Assembly (NCBI GenBank): GCA_015069185.1
Contig: SVJB01000002.1
Span: forward strand, 109,089 to 173,088
Direction: 5' to 3'
Length of the DNA: 64,000 nt
From: Oscillospiraceae bacterium
GTDB lineage: Bacteria; Bacillota; Clostridia; UBA1212; UBA1255
The notes beneath the pieces were generated by a model. The model was not told where the DNA came from and searched no databases. It saw only the letters and a list, made by a program, of their open reading frames with translations. Positions 9,242 through 18,852 of the stretch are shown here, piece by piece. The stretch's first letter is position 1. Each line of letters opens with the position of its first letter. Both the position numbers and the translations under genes were made by a program.

Positions 9242-10672
9242 ATGAAAAAGTATAAAACAACAATCATTGCAATAATTGTCATAGTGGTAGCGCTGGTTGG
9301 ATTCTTTGTTTTCAATAGTTTATTATCTGATCGGAACAACACACAGGATCCCGGAAAAGATGATGATAGTGATTATCACTATATCATAAGCTTTGCAACA
9401 TCAAAAATAAAACAAATAGATGCTCTTAACGAGGGTTATTTATTGACAATAGGTACGAAATATGATGGCTCATGGGAATGCAAGACATTAGACACACTTC
9501 CTATTGTGCAAACGAATGTATCCGCACTATTTACTACATTGCGTAATACCAAGGGCACTATTGCGTACGAGGGTGAACTTACTGACAAGGTAAAGGATTT
9601 ATATAAAGTTACAGATGAGAAAACGTTAAAGTATACATTGGACGATGACAGTGTGGTTACATTATCAGTGGGCATGAACAAACCGGGTGCCTCTTCTTAT
9701 TATGTTGCTGTGACAGGCGACACGGAAAATCCGGATCGTGTATATGTAATTACTTCAACATATCTTGACGCCCTGTTTTTCACCAAACATGATTTAATAT
9801 CTACTGCCATTTTCTCGTTTACAGATTCCGGTAAGATACGGTATTTAAAAATACAGAAGTCCGGAGAACCTTTCTTTGAGGCATCGGCTGATCTGTCTGG
9901 TGAAAAGAGAGTGTGGAATGCAACCTATCCAATATCAAGATTAGGAGATTATTCACATATTGAATCTTTGATAAATGCTGCTACAGCTTTAGTGACCGAT
10001 TCTCATGTTGCTTCAAGTCCGGAGGACTTATCGCAATACGGTCTTGATATTCCTTACTATCAGTTGACAATAGGAGATAATAAGAAAGAAATCACAATGA
10101 CACTGGGTAATAAGACGCCTGACGGATTATATTACTATTGCCTGATATCGGGTATTGATGATGTCCTTACCATATCAGCTGAGAGTATCACATTCAGTGA
10201 TGAAGCTCAAGTTGTGTTAATAGATAGATATGCATATATGATTAATTATACAGAATTGACAGAACTCAAACTCTATTATGGAGGCCAGGAGTATTTACTT
10301 ACTTATGACATAACTGAAGAAACAGAACTGTTATATTTCAACGGAATTAACACATATATTGATGAAAATAGAGATTATAGGTACGATTTTAAATGTATAG
10401 GAACTTCTCTTTACGGCATTTCTATTACTGAGATTGAGCCCGAACCCAATCATACCGATGAGGTTGTGATCAAGGTAGATTATACATTGAGAGACGGCAC
10501 CAAGGTGAATGTGACAGGCTATAAAAGAGATGATTATACATTCTGCACATACGTAGATGGCAAATATATAGGCGGATATTCTAATATGCGTCAATTAACA
10601 GGCACCAAGGAAAATTACGGTCTCAACGGATGTATTGTGGATCTTAAGTCCTTACTTGGTATCCAAGACTAA
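9242..10672 (+). CDS. DUF4340 domain protein
   Basis: The 476-residue protein has one N-terminal membrane anchor (about residues 7-27) and an extracytoplasmic region with the repeated DUF4340-like pattern, such as GMNKPGASSYYV and GNKTPDGLYYYC. DUF4340 proteins commonly sit at the end of GldAFG-type ABC cassettes and are thought to be accessory extracytoplasmic subunits; no activity is known. It starts 12 bases after the GldG-like gene, behind GGAG. The cassette has no obvious terminator before the next gene. Confidence 0.78.
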   Translation: MKKYKTTIIAIIVIVVALVGFFVFNSLLSDRNNTQDPGKDDDSDYHYIISFATSKIKQIDALNEGYLLTIGTKYDGSWECKTLDTLPIVQTNVSALFTTLRNTKGTIAYEGELTDKVKDLYKVTDEKTLKYTLDDDSVVTLSVGMNKPGASSYYVAVTGDTENPDRVYVITSTYLDALFFTKHDLISTAIFSFTDSGKIRYLKIQKSGEPFFEASADLSGEKRVWNATYPISRLGDYSHIESLINAATALVTDSHVASSPEDLSQYGLDIPYYQLTIGDNKKEITMTLGNKTPDGLYYYCLISGIDDVLTISAESITFSDEAQVVLIDRYAYMINYTELTELKLYYGGQEYLLTYDITEETELLYFNGINTYIDENRDYRYDFKCIGTSLYGISITEIEPEPNHTDEVVIKVDYTLRDGTKVNVTGYKRDDYTFCTYVDGKYIGGYSNMRQLTGTKENYGLNGCIVDLKSLLGIQD

Positions 10673-10735
10673 TCATAAAAAATAATAAAACACATATAAA
10701 CAAAAGAGAGTGAACTTTTTTTCAGGTGTTTACAG

Positions 10736-11740
10736 GTGAAAAAAATTCTTTTCCTCTCTTTTGTTTTTTATTCTACAATTATCGGTGTTGGCTTTGCTAC
10801 CGGTGCTGAAATAATGATTTATTTTACACAATATGGAATATTTGGATTGGTAGGATTGTTATTATCTTGTGTGTTGATGGCTGTTTGCGGAGCATACTGT
10901 ATGAAGCCAATGAACAGGAAACAATCTATAATTTGTGCTGTGTTTTGTTACATACAATATGTGGCCGTACTGGCAGCAAGTAGCGATATATGCTCATCGT
11001 TAATTTGTGATATGTTTGGCACAAATGAAAATAAAATATTTTATACATATTGCAGAATCAGTATATCTTTGATATTTACGATATTATCATTTGTCGTATT
11101 GGTTAGAGGGTTCAGTACATTAGTGAATATTATTGGATATGTAACACCGCTGGCTGCAACTGCTCTTATCATTTTTGTGACAATAGCTGCTATGTTAAAT
11201 GATGGCAAGTCGATTGTTGCATATGATGACCGGTTTTCACCTGAGATAATATACAAGGGAGTACTATATGCCGGATACAACGTGCTTGGCAGTAGTGCGA
11301 TTTTATCGCGGATGAATGAATATACAGAAACAAAACGAAACAGAGTGCTTGGCAGTATATTTGGTATTCTTATTTTCTTTATAAGTGCAGTTTGTGTGTT
11401 TGTATCCCAAATAATATATACTAAGAGCAACCTGATGCAGGTAAAAATGCCTTCTGTTGAGATTGTAAGTAGCCTGGGCCTGTGGGCAAAAGTGCTCTAT
11501 GTGATTACATTGATTGTTATAATGAACCTTACAATGTTTTCCGGATTGTCAGGAACATGTGGGATGATATATAAAGAAAATACCAGAAGTGAACGGAGAA
11601 TGGGTTGGATTCTGGCTTTGCTTGCCATTCCTCTTTCTTTTGTTGGATTTACTAAGATAATTGCCTTTGTTTATCCTGTGTTTGGGATCATTGCACCTTT
11701 CGTTCTCTTTTCAGAAAATTCCCGTAGGAGTCTTGCCTAA
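10736..11740 (+). CDS. YkvI-like multi-spanning membrane protein
   Basis: The 334-residue protein is almost entirely hydrophobic, with about ten predicted helices. The N-terminus, ending in IIGVGFATGAEI, resembles YkvI-family proteins related to the amino acid/sodium-coupled permease fold, where an unwound glycine-rich first helix binds substrate. The start codon is GTG at 10736, seven bases after CAGGTG. The substrate is unknown. It follows the DUF4340 gene by 63 bp and may be read through from it. Confidence 0.7.
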   Translation: MKKILFLSFVFYSTIIGVGFATGAEIMIYFTQYGIFGLVGLLLSCVLMAVCGAYCMKPMNRKQSIICAVFCYIQYVAVLAASSDICSSLICDMFGTNENKIFYTYCRISISLIFTILSFVVLVRGFSTLVNIIGYVTPLAATALIIFVTIAAMLNDGKSIVAYDDRFSPEIIYKGVLYAGYNVLGSSAILSRMNEYTETKRNRVLGSIFGILIFFISAVCVFVSQIIYTKSNLMQVKMPSVEIVSSLGLWAKVLYVITLIVIMNLTMFSGLSGTCGMIYKENTRSERRMGWILALLAIPLSFVGFTKIIAFVYPVFGIIAPFVLFSENSRRSLA

Positions 11741-11795
11741 ACAGTTGAAATAAGAGTATAATGAAGAGTGAATATTGATCGCAAGGGAACAGGCC

Positions 11796-13043
11796 ATGGC
11801 GGAGGAAAAGAAGACTAATGCTAAAATCATAAATAGCGAGGATGCACGTAAAGCAAAGTCAAATAAACAGAAGAGACGGATACGTTTCTTTACTGTTGTT
11901 ATTGCTGCTGTGGTTTTTCTGATAGTAGTTATTGGCATGCTGACAGGGGGATACGAAGCTTTTCTTGATTGTGTAGGTATTGCACGTAATGTGGAGCTTC
12001 GGCCTGTAGGTGTAGAACTACCTTGTCCGGTAGGTGCTGTTAGCATATGCAAGGCGACCAAAGATACAATTGTTATTTACGATGAGAATGGCGTGACAGG
12101 ATATAGCCCTGATGGCGTGTGGAAATGGAATACACAGTGTTCTTTTGCTAATCCTGTATTGCAAAGCTATAATAATTTTGCTTTGCTGACTGACATAGGG
12201 GGACATTTGATTTGGGCTTTTGATACAGATGGCATTGCATGGAAATATAATTTTGATAACAAAGTCACAGGTGTGTTTCTTAGTCGTGACGAAAAAATCT
12301 TATATGTAATCCATGACACTGCAGACTTTTTGTCAGCAGTATCTGAAATACCAGTTGATAGTATCAGTAAGGGGGAGCCACGGATAAGATATACTCGTAA
12401 ATTTGTGTCATATCATAGCCTGTGTGTAGCGCAAAATAGCCAACAGGTAGTTGTGACAGGTATGTATACTGATGTGAGCACTATTGTAGGTACAGTTTGT
12501 TTCCTGAAATCATCAGATGGCAGTGAGTATGCAACACAAATCTTTGACGGAGAAATGTTTGTTAAGGCATTTTTCACAGAAAATAATAGTCTATTTCTTG
12601 CAAACAGTGATAAGCTCCTGCTACTTAGGAAAAGTATTACGGCATCCAGTGATAATGATATAGAAAAGGTTGTGTGGGCGCGCGAAGGCAAGCCACAGGA
12701 GCTGGTGGATATTACTACCCTTGGAAAGAAATATTGTGTTGTAGTGTATAGAAAAGCAAATAATGACACAGAAGATAATATTTCTGAGGTTATATATTAC
12801 AACAGTGATGGACAGCAGGAATATAAATTTGGTATTAATGGAAGCATTCAAGGTATAATATCTAATGACAGTACTATTTGCTTGTATACGGATAGGTTTG
12901 TATATATGTTTGATAATAAGGCTAGGTTAGTTGGTAAATATGAGTCTGATTTTGAAGTAACGGATATTTCGTATATAAGCAATACAAAATTATTGGTACA
13001 AGGTGACAGCAAGATCGCTTGCGTGTCATATGAGGAGGAGTAA
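11796..13043 (+). CDS. Membrane-anchored beta-propeller-like protein (DUF5711-like)
   Basis: The 415-residue protein has a basic cytoplasmic N-terminus, a single helix at about residues 32-52, and an extracytoplasmic part with repeated short strands (such as ICLYTDRFVYMFDN) that suggest a beta-propeller. This arrangement and its place directly before a cvpA-like gene fit the DUF5711 family of Clostridia, whose function is unknown. ATG 11796 is preferred over TTG 11775 because AAGGGA lies just upstream of it. Its stop is one base from the next start, so the two are translationally coupled. Confidence 0.65.
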   Translation: MAEEKKTNAKIINSEDARKAKSNKQKRRIRFFTVVIAAVVFLIVVIGMLTGGYEAFLDCVGIARNVELRPVGVELPCPVGAVSICKATKDTIVIYDENGVTGYSPDGVWKWNTQCSFANPVLQSYNNFALLTDIGGHLIWAFDTDGIAWKYNFDNKVTGVFLSRDEKILYVIHDTADFLSAVSEIPVDSISKGEPRIRYTRKFVSYHSLCVAQNSQQVVVTGMYTDVSTIVGTVCFLKSSDGSEYATQIFDGEMFVKAFFTENNSLFLANSDKLLLLRKSITASSDNDIEKVVWAREGKPQELVDITTLGKKYCVVVYRKANNDTEDNISEVIYYNSDGQQEYKFGINGSIQGIISNDSTICLYTDRFVYMFDNKARLVGKYESDFEVTDISYISNTKLLVQGDSKIACVSYEEE

Positions 13044-13044
13044 T

Positions 13045-13524
13045 ATGTTGGTTGATATTATTGTGGTTATAATAGCGTTGATTGCTGCGATTATCGGTAT
13101 GCGCAGAGGTTTGATGTTATCGATATTATCTCTTTGTTCTCTCACAATTTGTGTTGTGGTAGCCGGACTCTTTGCATATCCTGTTAGCTTTGCCATAAGC
13201 GGAATGGGAGTAGTTGACCGTTTTCAGGCTGTTGCGATAGCATTTATTGTATTGTTCATTCTTTGCTGTATTGGGCTTTTGATTTTGAGAGGCATTATCA
13301 AGCTGATCCATAGGTTACCTGTTATAAAGCAACTGGATACTATCGGCGGTTTGCTGATTGGTTTGGTTTGCGGCGCACTTATTGTAAGTGTGTTTGCAGT
13401 TGCTTTGCATATGTTTGGAGAGGCTGAGGAAATACAGCCAATATTGAAGGCAGTAGATGATTCAACAATAATGAAGTATTTTTATGAAAAGAATTACATT
13501 GAGCTTATTATGAAAGCTTTGTGA
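13045..13524 (+). CDS. CvpA family membrane protein
   Basis: The 159-residue protein has four hydrophobic segments and begins MLVDIIVVIIALIAAIIGMRRG, which matches the CvpA/colicin V production family. In E. coli CvpA affects colicin V export and envelope stress tolerance; in Firmicutes the role is unclear. GAGGAGGAG inside the end of the preceding gene serves as its binding site. The start is ATG 13045, not 13003. ruvA follows after 21 bases. Confidence 0.75.
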   Translation: MLVDIIVVIIALIAAIIGMRRGLMLSILSLCSLTICVVVAGLFAYPVSFAISGMGVVDRFQAVAIAFIVLFILCCIGLLILRGIIKLIHRLPVIKQLDTIGGLLIGLVCGALIVSVFAVALHMFGEAEEIQPILKAVDDSTIMKYFYEKNYIELIMKAL

Positions 13525-13545
13525 TATAGGTGAAAAGGTGGCAAA

Positions 13546-14154
13546 ATGTTTGAATATATAAAAGGTATTTTACAATATAAGAGCAGTGAATATTGCGTGA
13601 TTGATGTGGGTGGAGTAGGATTTAAGATCAACATCTCACTCAGCACTGCAGGTAAACTTGGCGATGTTGGCAAACAGGCTATGTTGTATACATACATGAG
13701 TGTCAAAGAAGATGACATATCCTTATTTGGCTTCTCTACAAGAGAAGAATTGTCAATGTATCTGATGGTAATATCTGTCAGTGGCGTAGGACCAAAGGTT
13801 GGTATCAGCATAGTAGCTACATTGGATCCATCTACATTCAGTCTGGCTGTTGCCACAGGTGACTATAAGAAGATCAGTCAGACTAAAGGAGTTGGCCCTA
13901 AGTTGGCACAACGCATTGTGTTAGAACTTAAGGATAAGGTTACGAAAGAAATGAAGAGCAATGACGCCAAGGTGCTAGCCAGCGAGGATAGCGAGATTGC
14001 TACTGCAACAGGATATATCAGTAGTGATGCTATATCAGCTCTTATGGTATTGGGATATTCTTCTACAGAGGCGGCAAAGATTGTAAGACGTGTGTATGAA
14101 GATGGCATGACACTAGAAGAAACTGTAAAAAAAGCACTGAAAAGTGCGTTCTGA
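13546..14154 (+). CDS. ruvA: Holliday junction branch migration protein RuvA
   Basis: RuvA binds the four-way Holliday junction as a tetramer and loads the RuvB motor. The 202-residue length is standard. The OB-fold N-terminus (YIKGILQYKSSEYCVIDVGG), the helix-hairpin-helix repeats (VSGVGPKVGISI and TKGVGPKLAQRIVLELKDK) and the small C-terminal RuvB-binding domain (ISALMVLGYSSTEAAKIV) are all present. It lies in the order ruvA-ruvB-ruvC with short gaps, so the complete resolvasome is made from one transcript. Confidence 0.95.
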   Translation: MFEYIKGILQYKSSEYCVIDVGGVGFKINISLSTAGKLGDVGKQAMLYTYMSVKEDDISLFGFSTREELSMYLMVISVSGVGPKVGISIVATLDPSTFSLAVATGDYKKISQTKGVGPKLAQRIVLELKDKVTKEMKSNDAKVLASEDSEIATATGYISSDAISALMVLGYSSTEAAKIVRRVYEDGMTLEETVKKALKSAF

Positions 14155-14171
14155 TAAGGTGGTAACGGTAA

Positions 14172-15179
14172 ATGAGCGAAGATAGATTAGTCAGTGATGT
14201 TTTTACACTTGATGATAGTGATGAATTATCTCTAAGACCAAAGACGTTTACAGAATATATAGGGCAGGAAAAGGTGCGGGAGAACCTCTCTGTGTTTATC
14301 GAAGCTGCAAAAATGAGAGGGGAGCCCTTGGATCACGTGTTGCTGTATGGCCCTCCCGGTCTTGGTAAAACCACTCTGGCTGGTATTATTGCTTCTGAGA
14401 TGGGTGTCAACTTGAGAATCACTACAGGTCCTGCTATTGAGAAAGCGGCGGATCTTGCAGGAATTTTGACAAATCTGGAGGAAAATGATGTTCTTTTCAT
14501 AGATGAGATACACAGACTTAACAGAGCTGTTGAGGAAATATTGTACCCGGCAATGGAAGATTTTGCTTTTGATATAGTAATGGGCAAGGGCCCTGCTGCC
14601 AGATCTCTTAGAATTGATTTACCTAAGTTTACTCTTGTCGGTGCTACAACAAGGGCTGGTTTGCTTACAGCTCCGCTGCGCGACAGATTTGGTGTTATAA
14701 GCAGATTGCAGATGTACAATGCCCAGGAACTTACCAGGATCGTAATACGCTCAGCAGGTATATTACATATAAAAATAGAAGAGAAAGGTGCTTTTGAGAT
14801 TGCAAAAAGGTCAAGAGGCACTCCTCGTATTGCTAATAGACTTTTAAAACGTGTCCGCGACTTTGCTCAGATAAAAGGTAGCGGTGTTATTACAAAAGAG
14901 ATTGCAGACATGGCACTTGATGCGCTTGAGGTAGATACGCTTGGTCTTGACCATGTAGACAGAAATGTACTTGAGAGTATTATATATAAATTCAGCGGTG
15001 GCCCTGTGGGCTTAGATACGCTGGCTGCTGCCACGGGAGAGGAACCCACTACAATAGAAGATGTGTACGAGCCCTACTTGATACAGCTTGGATTCATCAG
15101 TAAGACTCCCAGAGGCAGAATTGCCATGCCTAATGCATATAAACATTTGAATATACCATATACCGGAGGGGAAGAATGA
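14172..15179 (+). CDS. ruvB: Holliday junction branch migration ATPase RuvB
   Basis: RuvB is the hexameric AAA+ motor that drives branch migration. The 335-residue protein has Walker [12 protein letters not shown], Walker [12 protein letters not shown], sensor 1 [11 protein letters not shown], the arginine finger region PLRDRFG and a C-terminal winged helix ([14 protein letters not shown]). The start is 17 bases after the ruvA stop. Its stop overlaps the ruvC start by four bases (ATGA). Confidence 0.96.
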   Translation: MSEDRLVSDVFTLDDSDELSLRPKTFTEYIGQEKVRENLSVFIEAAKMRGEPLDHVLLYGPPGLGKTTLAGIIASEMGVNLRITTGPAIEKAADLAGILTNLEENDVLFIDEIHRLNRAVEEILYPAMEDFAFDIVMGKGPAARSLRIDLPKFTLVGATTRAGLLTAPLRDRFGVISRLQMYNAQELTRIVIRSAGILHIKIEEKGAFEIAKRSRGTPRIANRLLKRVRDFAQIKGSGVITKEIADMALDALEVDTLGLDHVDRNVLESIIYKFSGGPVGLDTLAAATGEEPTTIEDVYEPYLIQLGFISKTPRGRIAMPNAYKHLNIPYTGGEE

Positions 15180-15661
15180 TTATTTTCGGAGTAGATCCCG
15201 GCTTTGCTCTTACCGGTTACGGGATTATAGAAGCTGATAAAAGTAAACTCCGTTTGCTTGAAGCCGGCTGTGTCAGTACTAAGGCAGACGAACTTTTCAC
15301 AGCAAGATGTGAGAAAATATATAACGAACTGTCAGCTCTTATGCAAAAGTACAAACCCGATGCTTTTGCTGTTGAGGAACTTTTCTTTAACAGCAATCAG
15401 AAAACAGCTATTATGGTGGCACAGGGCAGAGGGGTTGCTGTATTAGCTGCTACTCACAATAAAATACCGGTATATGAATATACGCCACTGCAAGTCAAGC
15501 AATCTGTTGCAGGTTATGGCAGAGCGGATAAAAATCAAGTACAACAAATGGTAAAGGTTATTTTGAAATTAGATAAAATTATTAAACCGGATGACGCGGC
15601 AGATGCTGTTGCTATAGCCATCAGCCACGCCTACGGATATAGAGGAGCTAAGATAATATGA
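15176..15661 (+). CDS. ruvC: Crossover junction endodeoxyribonuclease RuvC
   Basis: RuvC cuts Holliday junctions as a dimer with an RNase H-like fold. The 161-residue protein shows the expected acidic residues: Asp in [14 protein letters not shown], Glu in [14 protein letters not shown], and the pair in [15 protein letters not shown]. It overlaps ruvB by four bases and is itself overlapped by four bases by the QueH-LepB fusion gene, so it is part of a translationally coupled run. Confidence 0.95.
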   Translation: MIIFGVDPGFALTGYGIIEADKSKLRLLEAGCVSTKADELFTARCEKIYNELSALMQKYKPDAFAVEELFFNSNQKTAIMVAQGRGVAVLAATHNKIPVYEYTPLQVKQSVAGYGRADKNQVQQMVKVILKLDKIIKPDDAADAVAIAISHAYGYRGAKII

Positions 15662-16884
15662 AGTTGTTATTGCATATTTGCTGCGGCCCATGCAGCCTTA
15701 AAGTAATTGATATGTTACAAGAAGATGGTCTGTATAATATACAGGGCTATTTCTTTAATCCTAATATACATCCACACGAGGAGTTTGAGAGGCGTCAGCA
15801 GAGCACAAGTCAGGCTTGTGCCTTTAAAGGAATTGTTCTTCATATCAGTGATGCATACGATATTGAGAGTTGGCAGAATTTTGAAGGTGAGGGTGCCTTG
15901 CGCTGTGAGATGTGCTACAGACGTAGAATAGAAGCTACTGCAAAGTATGCGGCGGAAAACGGCTTTACTCACTTTACTACAACCTTGCTTGTCAGTCCTT
16001 ATCAGAATCACGAGCTGATAATTGAGATCTGTAATGAAATGGCAGAGAAATACGGAGTTGAATTCTACTATAAGGACTTTAGACCGGGATTCCGGGAAGG
16101 TCAGCAGCAAGCACGTGACATAGGTATGTACCGTCAGAAATATTGCGGATGCATAATATCTTTTGGAGAGTATCAAGAGCGCTTAGCAATAAAAAAAGCG
16201 AAAAAAGAGGCTATGGCTTTGGCTCAGGCAGAGGCAGAGGATAAGAAGAAAAAGCCGGAAAAGAAATATTTGATCAAGAATAAGGTGGTGCGCGAGTTGG
16301 TAAGTTGGACAGTAACGATATTGGCTGCTTTTGTCATTGCTTTGATAATAAATACTTACGTATTCAGAATCAGCCAGGTTGATGGTATCTCGATGCGCCA
16401 GACTTATCAGGGTGGCGAGAGAGTATATATGTCGCGTATTCCATACATCTTCGGTAATCCGAAGCACGGTGATATTGTGGTATTTGACTCAAGTATGATT
16501 GATAGAAACTTTTTCACAGATGTGAAGGAGTCTCTCAAATACAATGTAATAACTTATTCACTGTTTGATGTGGCCCCGCCTAAGAAATATTATATTAAAC
16601 GTGTTATTGCTGTCGAGGGTGATGTTATTAGGATCACCAACGAAGGCGTATATGTAAATGATGTGTTGATTGAGGAAAATTATGTTAATAATTCAGAAAC
16701 ACCGGCTTACCCTATGCCTGGAATGTCATTTGATTCCAATCAATGGTTGACCTCGTTGAATGAAGGAATTGTGGTTCCTGAGGATCATGTCTTTGTCATG
16801 GGTGACAATCGCAATCATAGTACAGATAGCAGAGCCCTTGGATTTGTGCCGGAAAACGATATTTTAGGAAAGGTGTTTGAGTGA
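15658..16884 (+). CDS. Fusion of epoxyqueuosine reductase QueH with signal peptidase I
   Basis: One uninterrupted 408-residue frame holds two enzymes. Residues 1 to about 185 are QueH (DUF208), which reduces epoxyqueuosine to queuosine in tRNA; the cysteine motifs HICCGPC, RCEMCYRRR and YCGC are intact. A charged Lys/Glu/Ala-rich linker (about 180-205) leads to one membrane helix (about 214-236) and a type I signal peptidase domain. There the catalytic serine is S245 in DGISMRQTY and the general-base lysine is K314 in YYIKRVIAVEGD; box E, GDNRNHSTDSRALG, is present. The proline usual in the SMxPT box is Gln. Topology is consistent: QueH in the cytosol, peptidase outside. There is no clear internal ribosome site. 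It overlaps ruvC by four bases. Confidence 0.9.
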   Translation: MKLLLHICCGPCSLKVIDMLQEDGLYNIQGYFFNPNIHPHEEFERRQQSTSQACAFKGIVLHISDAYDIESWQNFEGEGALRCEMCYRRRIEATAKYAAENGFTHFTTTLLVSPYQNHELIIEICNEMAEKYGVEFYYKDFRPGFREGQQQARDIGMYRQKYCGCIISFGEYQERLAIKKAKKEAMALAQAEAEDKKKKPEKKYLIKNKVVRELVSWTVTILAAFVIALIINTYVFRISQVDGISMRQTYQGGERVYMSRIPYIFGNPKHGDIVVFDSSMIDRNFFTDVKESLKYNVITYSLFDVAPPKKYYIKRVIAVEGDVIRITNEGVYVNDVLIEENYVNNSETPAYPMPGMSFDSNQWLTSLNEGIVVPEDHVFVMGDNRNHSTDSRALGFVPENDILGKVFE

Positions 16885-16885
16885 G

Positions 16886-17521
16886 ATGGATAAGCTTAAG
16901 GTTATTGTTGCATCAGGTAATAAGAATAAGTTACGTGAGTTTGAACAAATATTGAGCCTGATTTGCCCTGTTGAGGTGGTGCCGGCCAAGAGTCTTATTC
17001 CGGACTTTGATCCTGAGGAGACAGGTACAACATTTTTGGCAAATGCCCGCATTAAGGTAGAAGCATTATATGAAGGTGCTTGTAAAGCATTTGAAAATTG
17101 TATAATTATTGCAGATGATTCAGGACTTTGTGTTGACTATATAGACGGTGCTCCCGGCGTATATTCTGCAAGGTATGCAGATGATGAGGGTTATCACCAT
17201 GATGATATTGCGAATGTGAATAAATTGCTTCGAGTGATGAGTGATGTGGCAGAGGAACAGAGAACTGCGCGCTTTGTTTGTGCTATTGCTGCAAAAGTTG
17301 TCAAAGATGGTATTGTTCATGATCTGGATGCTCTTGGCTATCTGGAGGGGCGTATCAATCACGCGCCCAGCGGTGACGGTGGATTTGGTTATGATCCCGT
17401 TTTGTATATTCCTGAGTATGACATGACTGTAGCTCAAATGAGCGCAGAACTTAAGAATAAAATCAGCCACAGAGGTAAAGCGCTGAACGCGGCTGTTGAG
17501 AAAATAAAGGAAATAATCTGA
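16886..17521 (+). CDS. rdgB: XTP/dITP diphosphatase (RdgB/HAM1 family)
   Basis: This house-cleaning enzyme hydrolyses non-canonical purine triphosphates (XTP, dITP) to monophosphates. The 211-residue protein begins KVIVASGNKNKLREFEQIL and has IIADDSGLCVDYIDGAPGVYSARYA, both diagnostic, plus the GDGGFGYDPVLYIPE and SHRGKALN motifs. The start is ATG 16886, one base after the preceding stop, with AAAGGTG inside the upstream gene. The ORF track's TTG at 16877 has no support. Confidence 0.94.
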   Translation: MDKLKVIVASGNKNKLREFEQILSLICPVEVVPAKSLIPDFDPEETGTTFLANARIKVEALYEGACKAFENCIIIADDSGLCVDYIDGAPGVYSARYADDEGYHHDDIANVNKLLRVMSDVAEEQRTARFVCAIAAKVVKDGIVHDLDALGYLEGRINHAPSGDGGFGYDPVLYIPEYDMTVAQMSAELKNKISHRGKALNAAVEKIKEII

Positions 17522-17522
17522 T

Positions 17523-18662
17523 ATGGTTTTAGTTCAACAATGCAATACATATGATGAAGAAATTATCGTTGAAAAGGTGCGGGAAATTTTCACCGCCCAT
17601 GGCGGTATAGAAAAATATGCCAGACCAGGTGTTACGGTAGCTATAAAGCCCAATATCATAGGTAAGAAACGCCCTGAGGAAGCGGCTACCACACATCCGT
17701 CGATAGTGTATGCTGTTGCTAGCTTATGTGTGCAGCAAGGTGCTAAGGTTGTTATTGCTGAGAGTCCAGGCGGCATGTATGAAAAAGCGCTGCTCAAGGG
17801 ACAGTATCGAGTATCAGGGATTGAAGATGCGGCTGTCAGAGCAGGGGCGGAGCTTAATTATGACTTGACTGAGACTGAGGTTGATAATCCCAAGGGAAAG
17901 AATCTTAAAAAAATAAAGGTTTTGACGCCGTTAGCTCAGGCAGATTGTATTATTAACCTTGCAAAGTTTAAGACACACGGAATGATGGTGTACACAGGCG
18001 CCGTTAAGAATATGTTTGGAGCGATTGCTGGCCTGGCAAAGGCGGAGTACCATTTTAATATGTCGAAGTATTCGGAATTTGCAGATTGTCTCATTGATAT
18101 TCATACTGCGGTAAAGCCGGCTCTTAATATTGTTGATGCGGTGGTGGGTATGCACAAGGATGGTCCTACTGCCGGAGAGCCTATACAGATGAACACCATT
18201 TTGTCCGGATGTGATGCATATGAGGTTGACATGGTGGGTCTTGATATTATTAATTGCAAATATTACAGAACACCAATTATGAAACAAGCTGTAGAGCGCG
18301 GCCTGGTGTCAGATAATATTGAAAATATTGAGGTGCAGGGAGAGGTTGTTAAGTGTCCGGACTTTGTGGTTAAGTATAACGATGAGCTTAAGAGACTTCA
18401 CCTTATAGATGGAATGCTGGGAAAGACTCTACAGAGATTGATAAAGCCAAGACCTGTTTTTCACAAGAAAAAGTGTAGGGGTTGTGGGGAATGTGTGCGT
18501 GCGTGTCCTGCGAAGGTTATTCATCTTGATGAGAATAAGAAGGCGAAGGTCAATCTGGATGGCTGCATACGGTGCTTCTGCTGTCAGGAGCTTTGTCCGT
18601 TTGTGGCGGTAGAGATTAAGAAGCCGCTGCTGAATAGGATTGTGATAAGAGGTAGGAGATAA
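17523..18662 (+). CDS. DUF362 protein with C-terminal 2x[4Fe-4S] ferredoxin domain
   Basis: The 379-residue protein has a DUF362 domain over about residues 1-300 (VAIKPNIIGKKRPEEAATTHP, INLAKFKTHGMMVYTGAVKNMFG) and then two cysteine clusters, CRGCGECVRACP and CIRCFCCQELCP, which should bind two [4Fe-4S] clusters. DUF362 ferredoxin proteins are common in anaerobes and of unknown function. The gene starts two bases after rdgB and ends the ruv-queH/lepB-rdgB run. No clear terminator follows. Confidence 0.85.
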   Translation: MVLVQQCNTYDEEIIVEKVREIFTAHGGIEKYARPGVTVAIKPNIIGKKRPEEAATTHPSIVYAVASLCVQQGAKVVIAESPGGMYEKALLKGQYRVSGIEDAAVRAGAELNYDLTETEVDNPKGKNLKKIKVLTPLAQADCIINLAKFKTHGMMVYTGAVKNMFGAIAGLAKAEYHFNMSKYSEFADCLIDIHTAVKPALNIVDAVVGMHKDGPTAGEPIQMNTILSGCDAYEVDMVGLDIINCKYYRTPIMKQAVERGLVSDNIENIEVQGEVVKCPDFVVKYNDELKRLHLIDGMLGKTLQRLIKPRPVFHKKKCRGCGECVRACPAKVIHLDENKKAKVNLDGCIRCFCCQELCPFVAVEIKKPLLNRIVIRGRR

Positions 18663-18824
18663 GCGGTAAGCGAGATCATTTTGGGCTAACCGTTATACAT
18701 GCTGCTTGAGCGATGTCAATATCTTTGTATGATAAAGCAAAATGTGTTTTTTACATTATTATTGTTAGTTTTTATCAATATTCAGCATTTTCTGTATATT
18801 TTTTATGAATTCCGCCTTCGCCCC

Positions 18825-18852
18825 TTGACATTGCATTAAAATACTGTATAAT
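18825..18852 (+). promoter_or_regulatory. Promoter of the arginine operon
   Basis: TTGACA (18825-18830) and TATAAT (18847-18852) are 16 bp apart. The -10 hexamer lies inside a perfect inverted repeat, which fits a repressible promoter. Confidence 0.75.

Noticed and set aside
16200-16300. Separate lepB gene starting inside the linker
   Set aside because: The ATG near 16211 has only a purine-rich AAAGAGG two bases upstream, too close to work well, and the frame is continuous with QueH.
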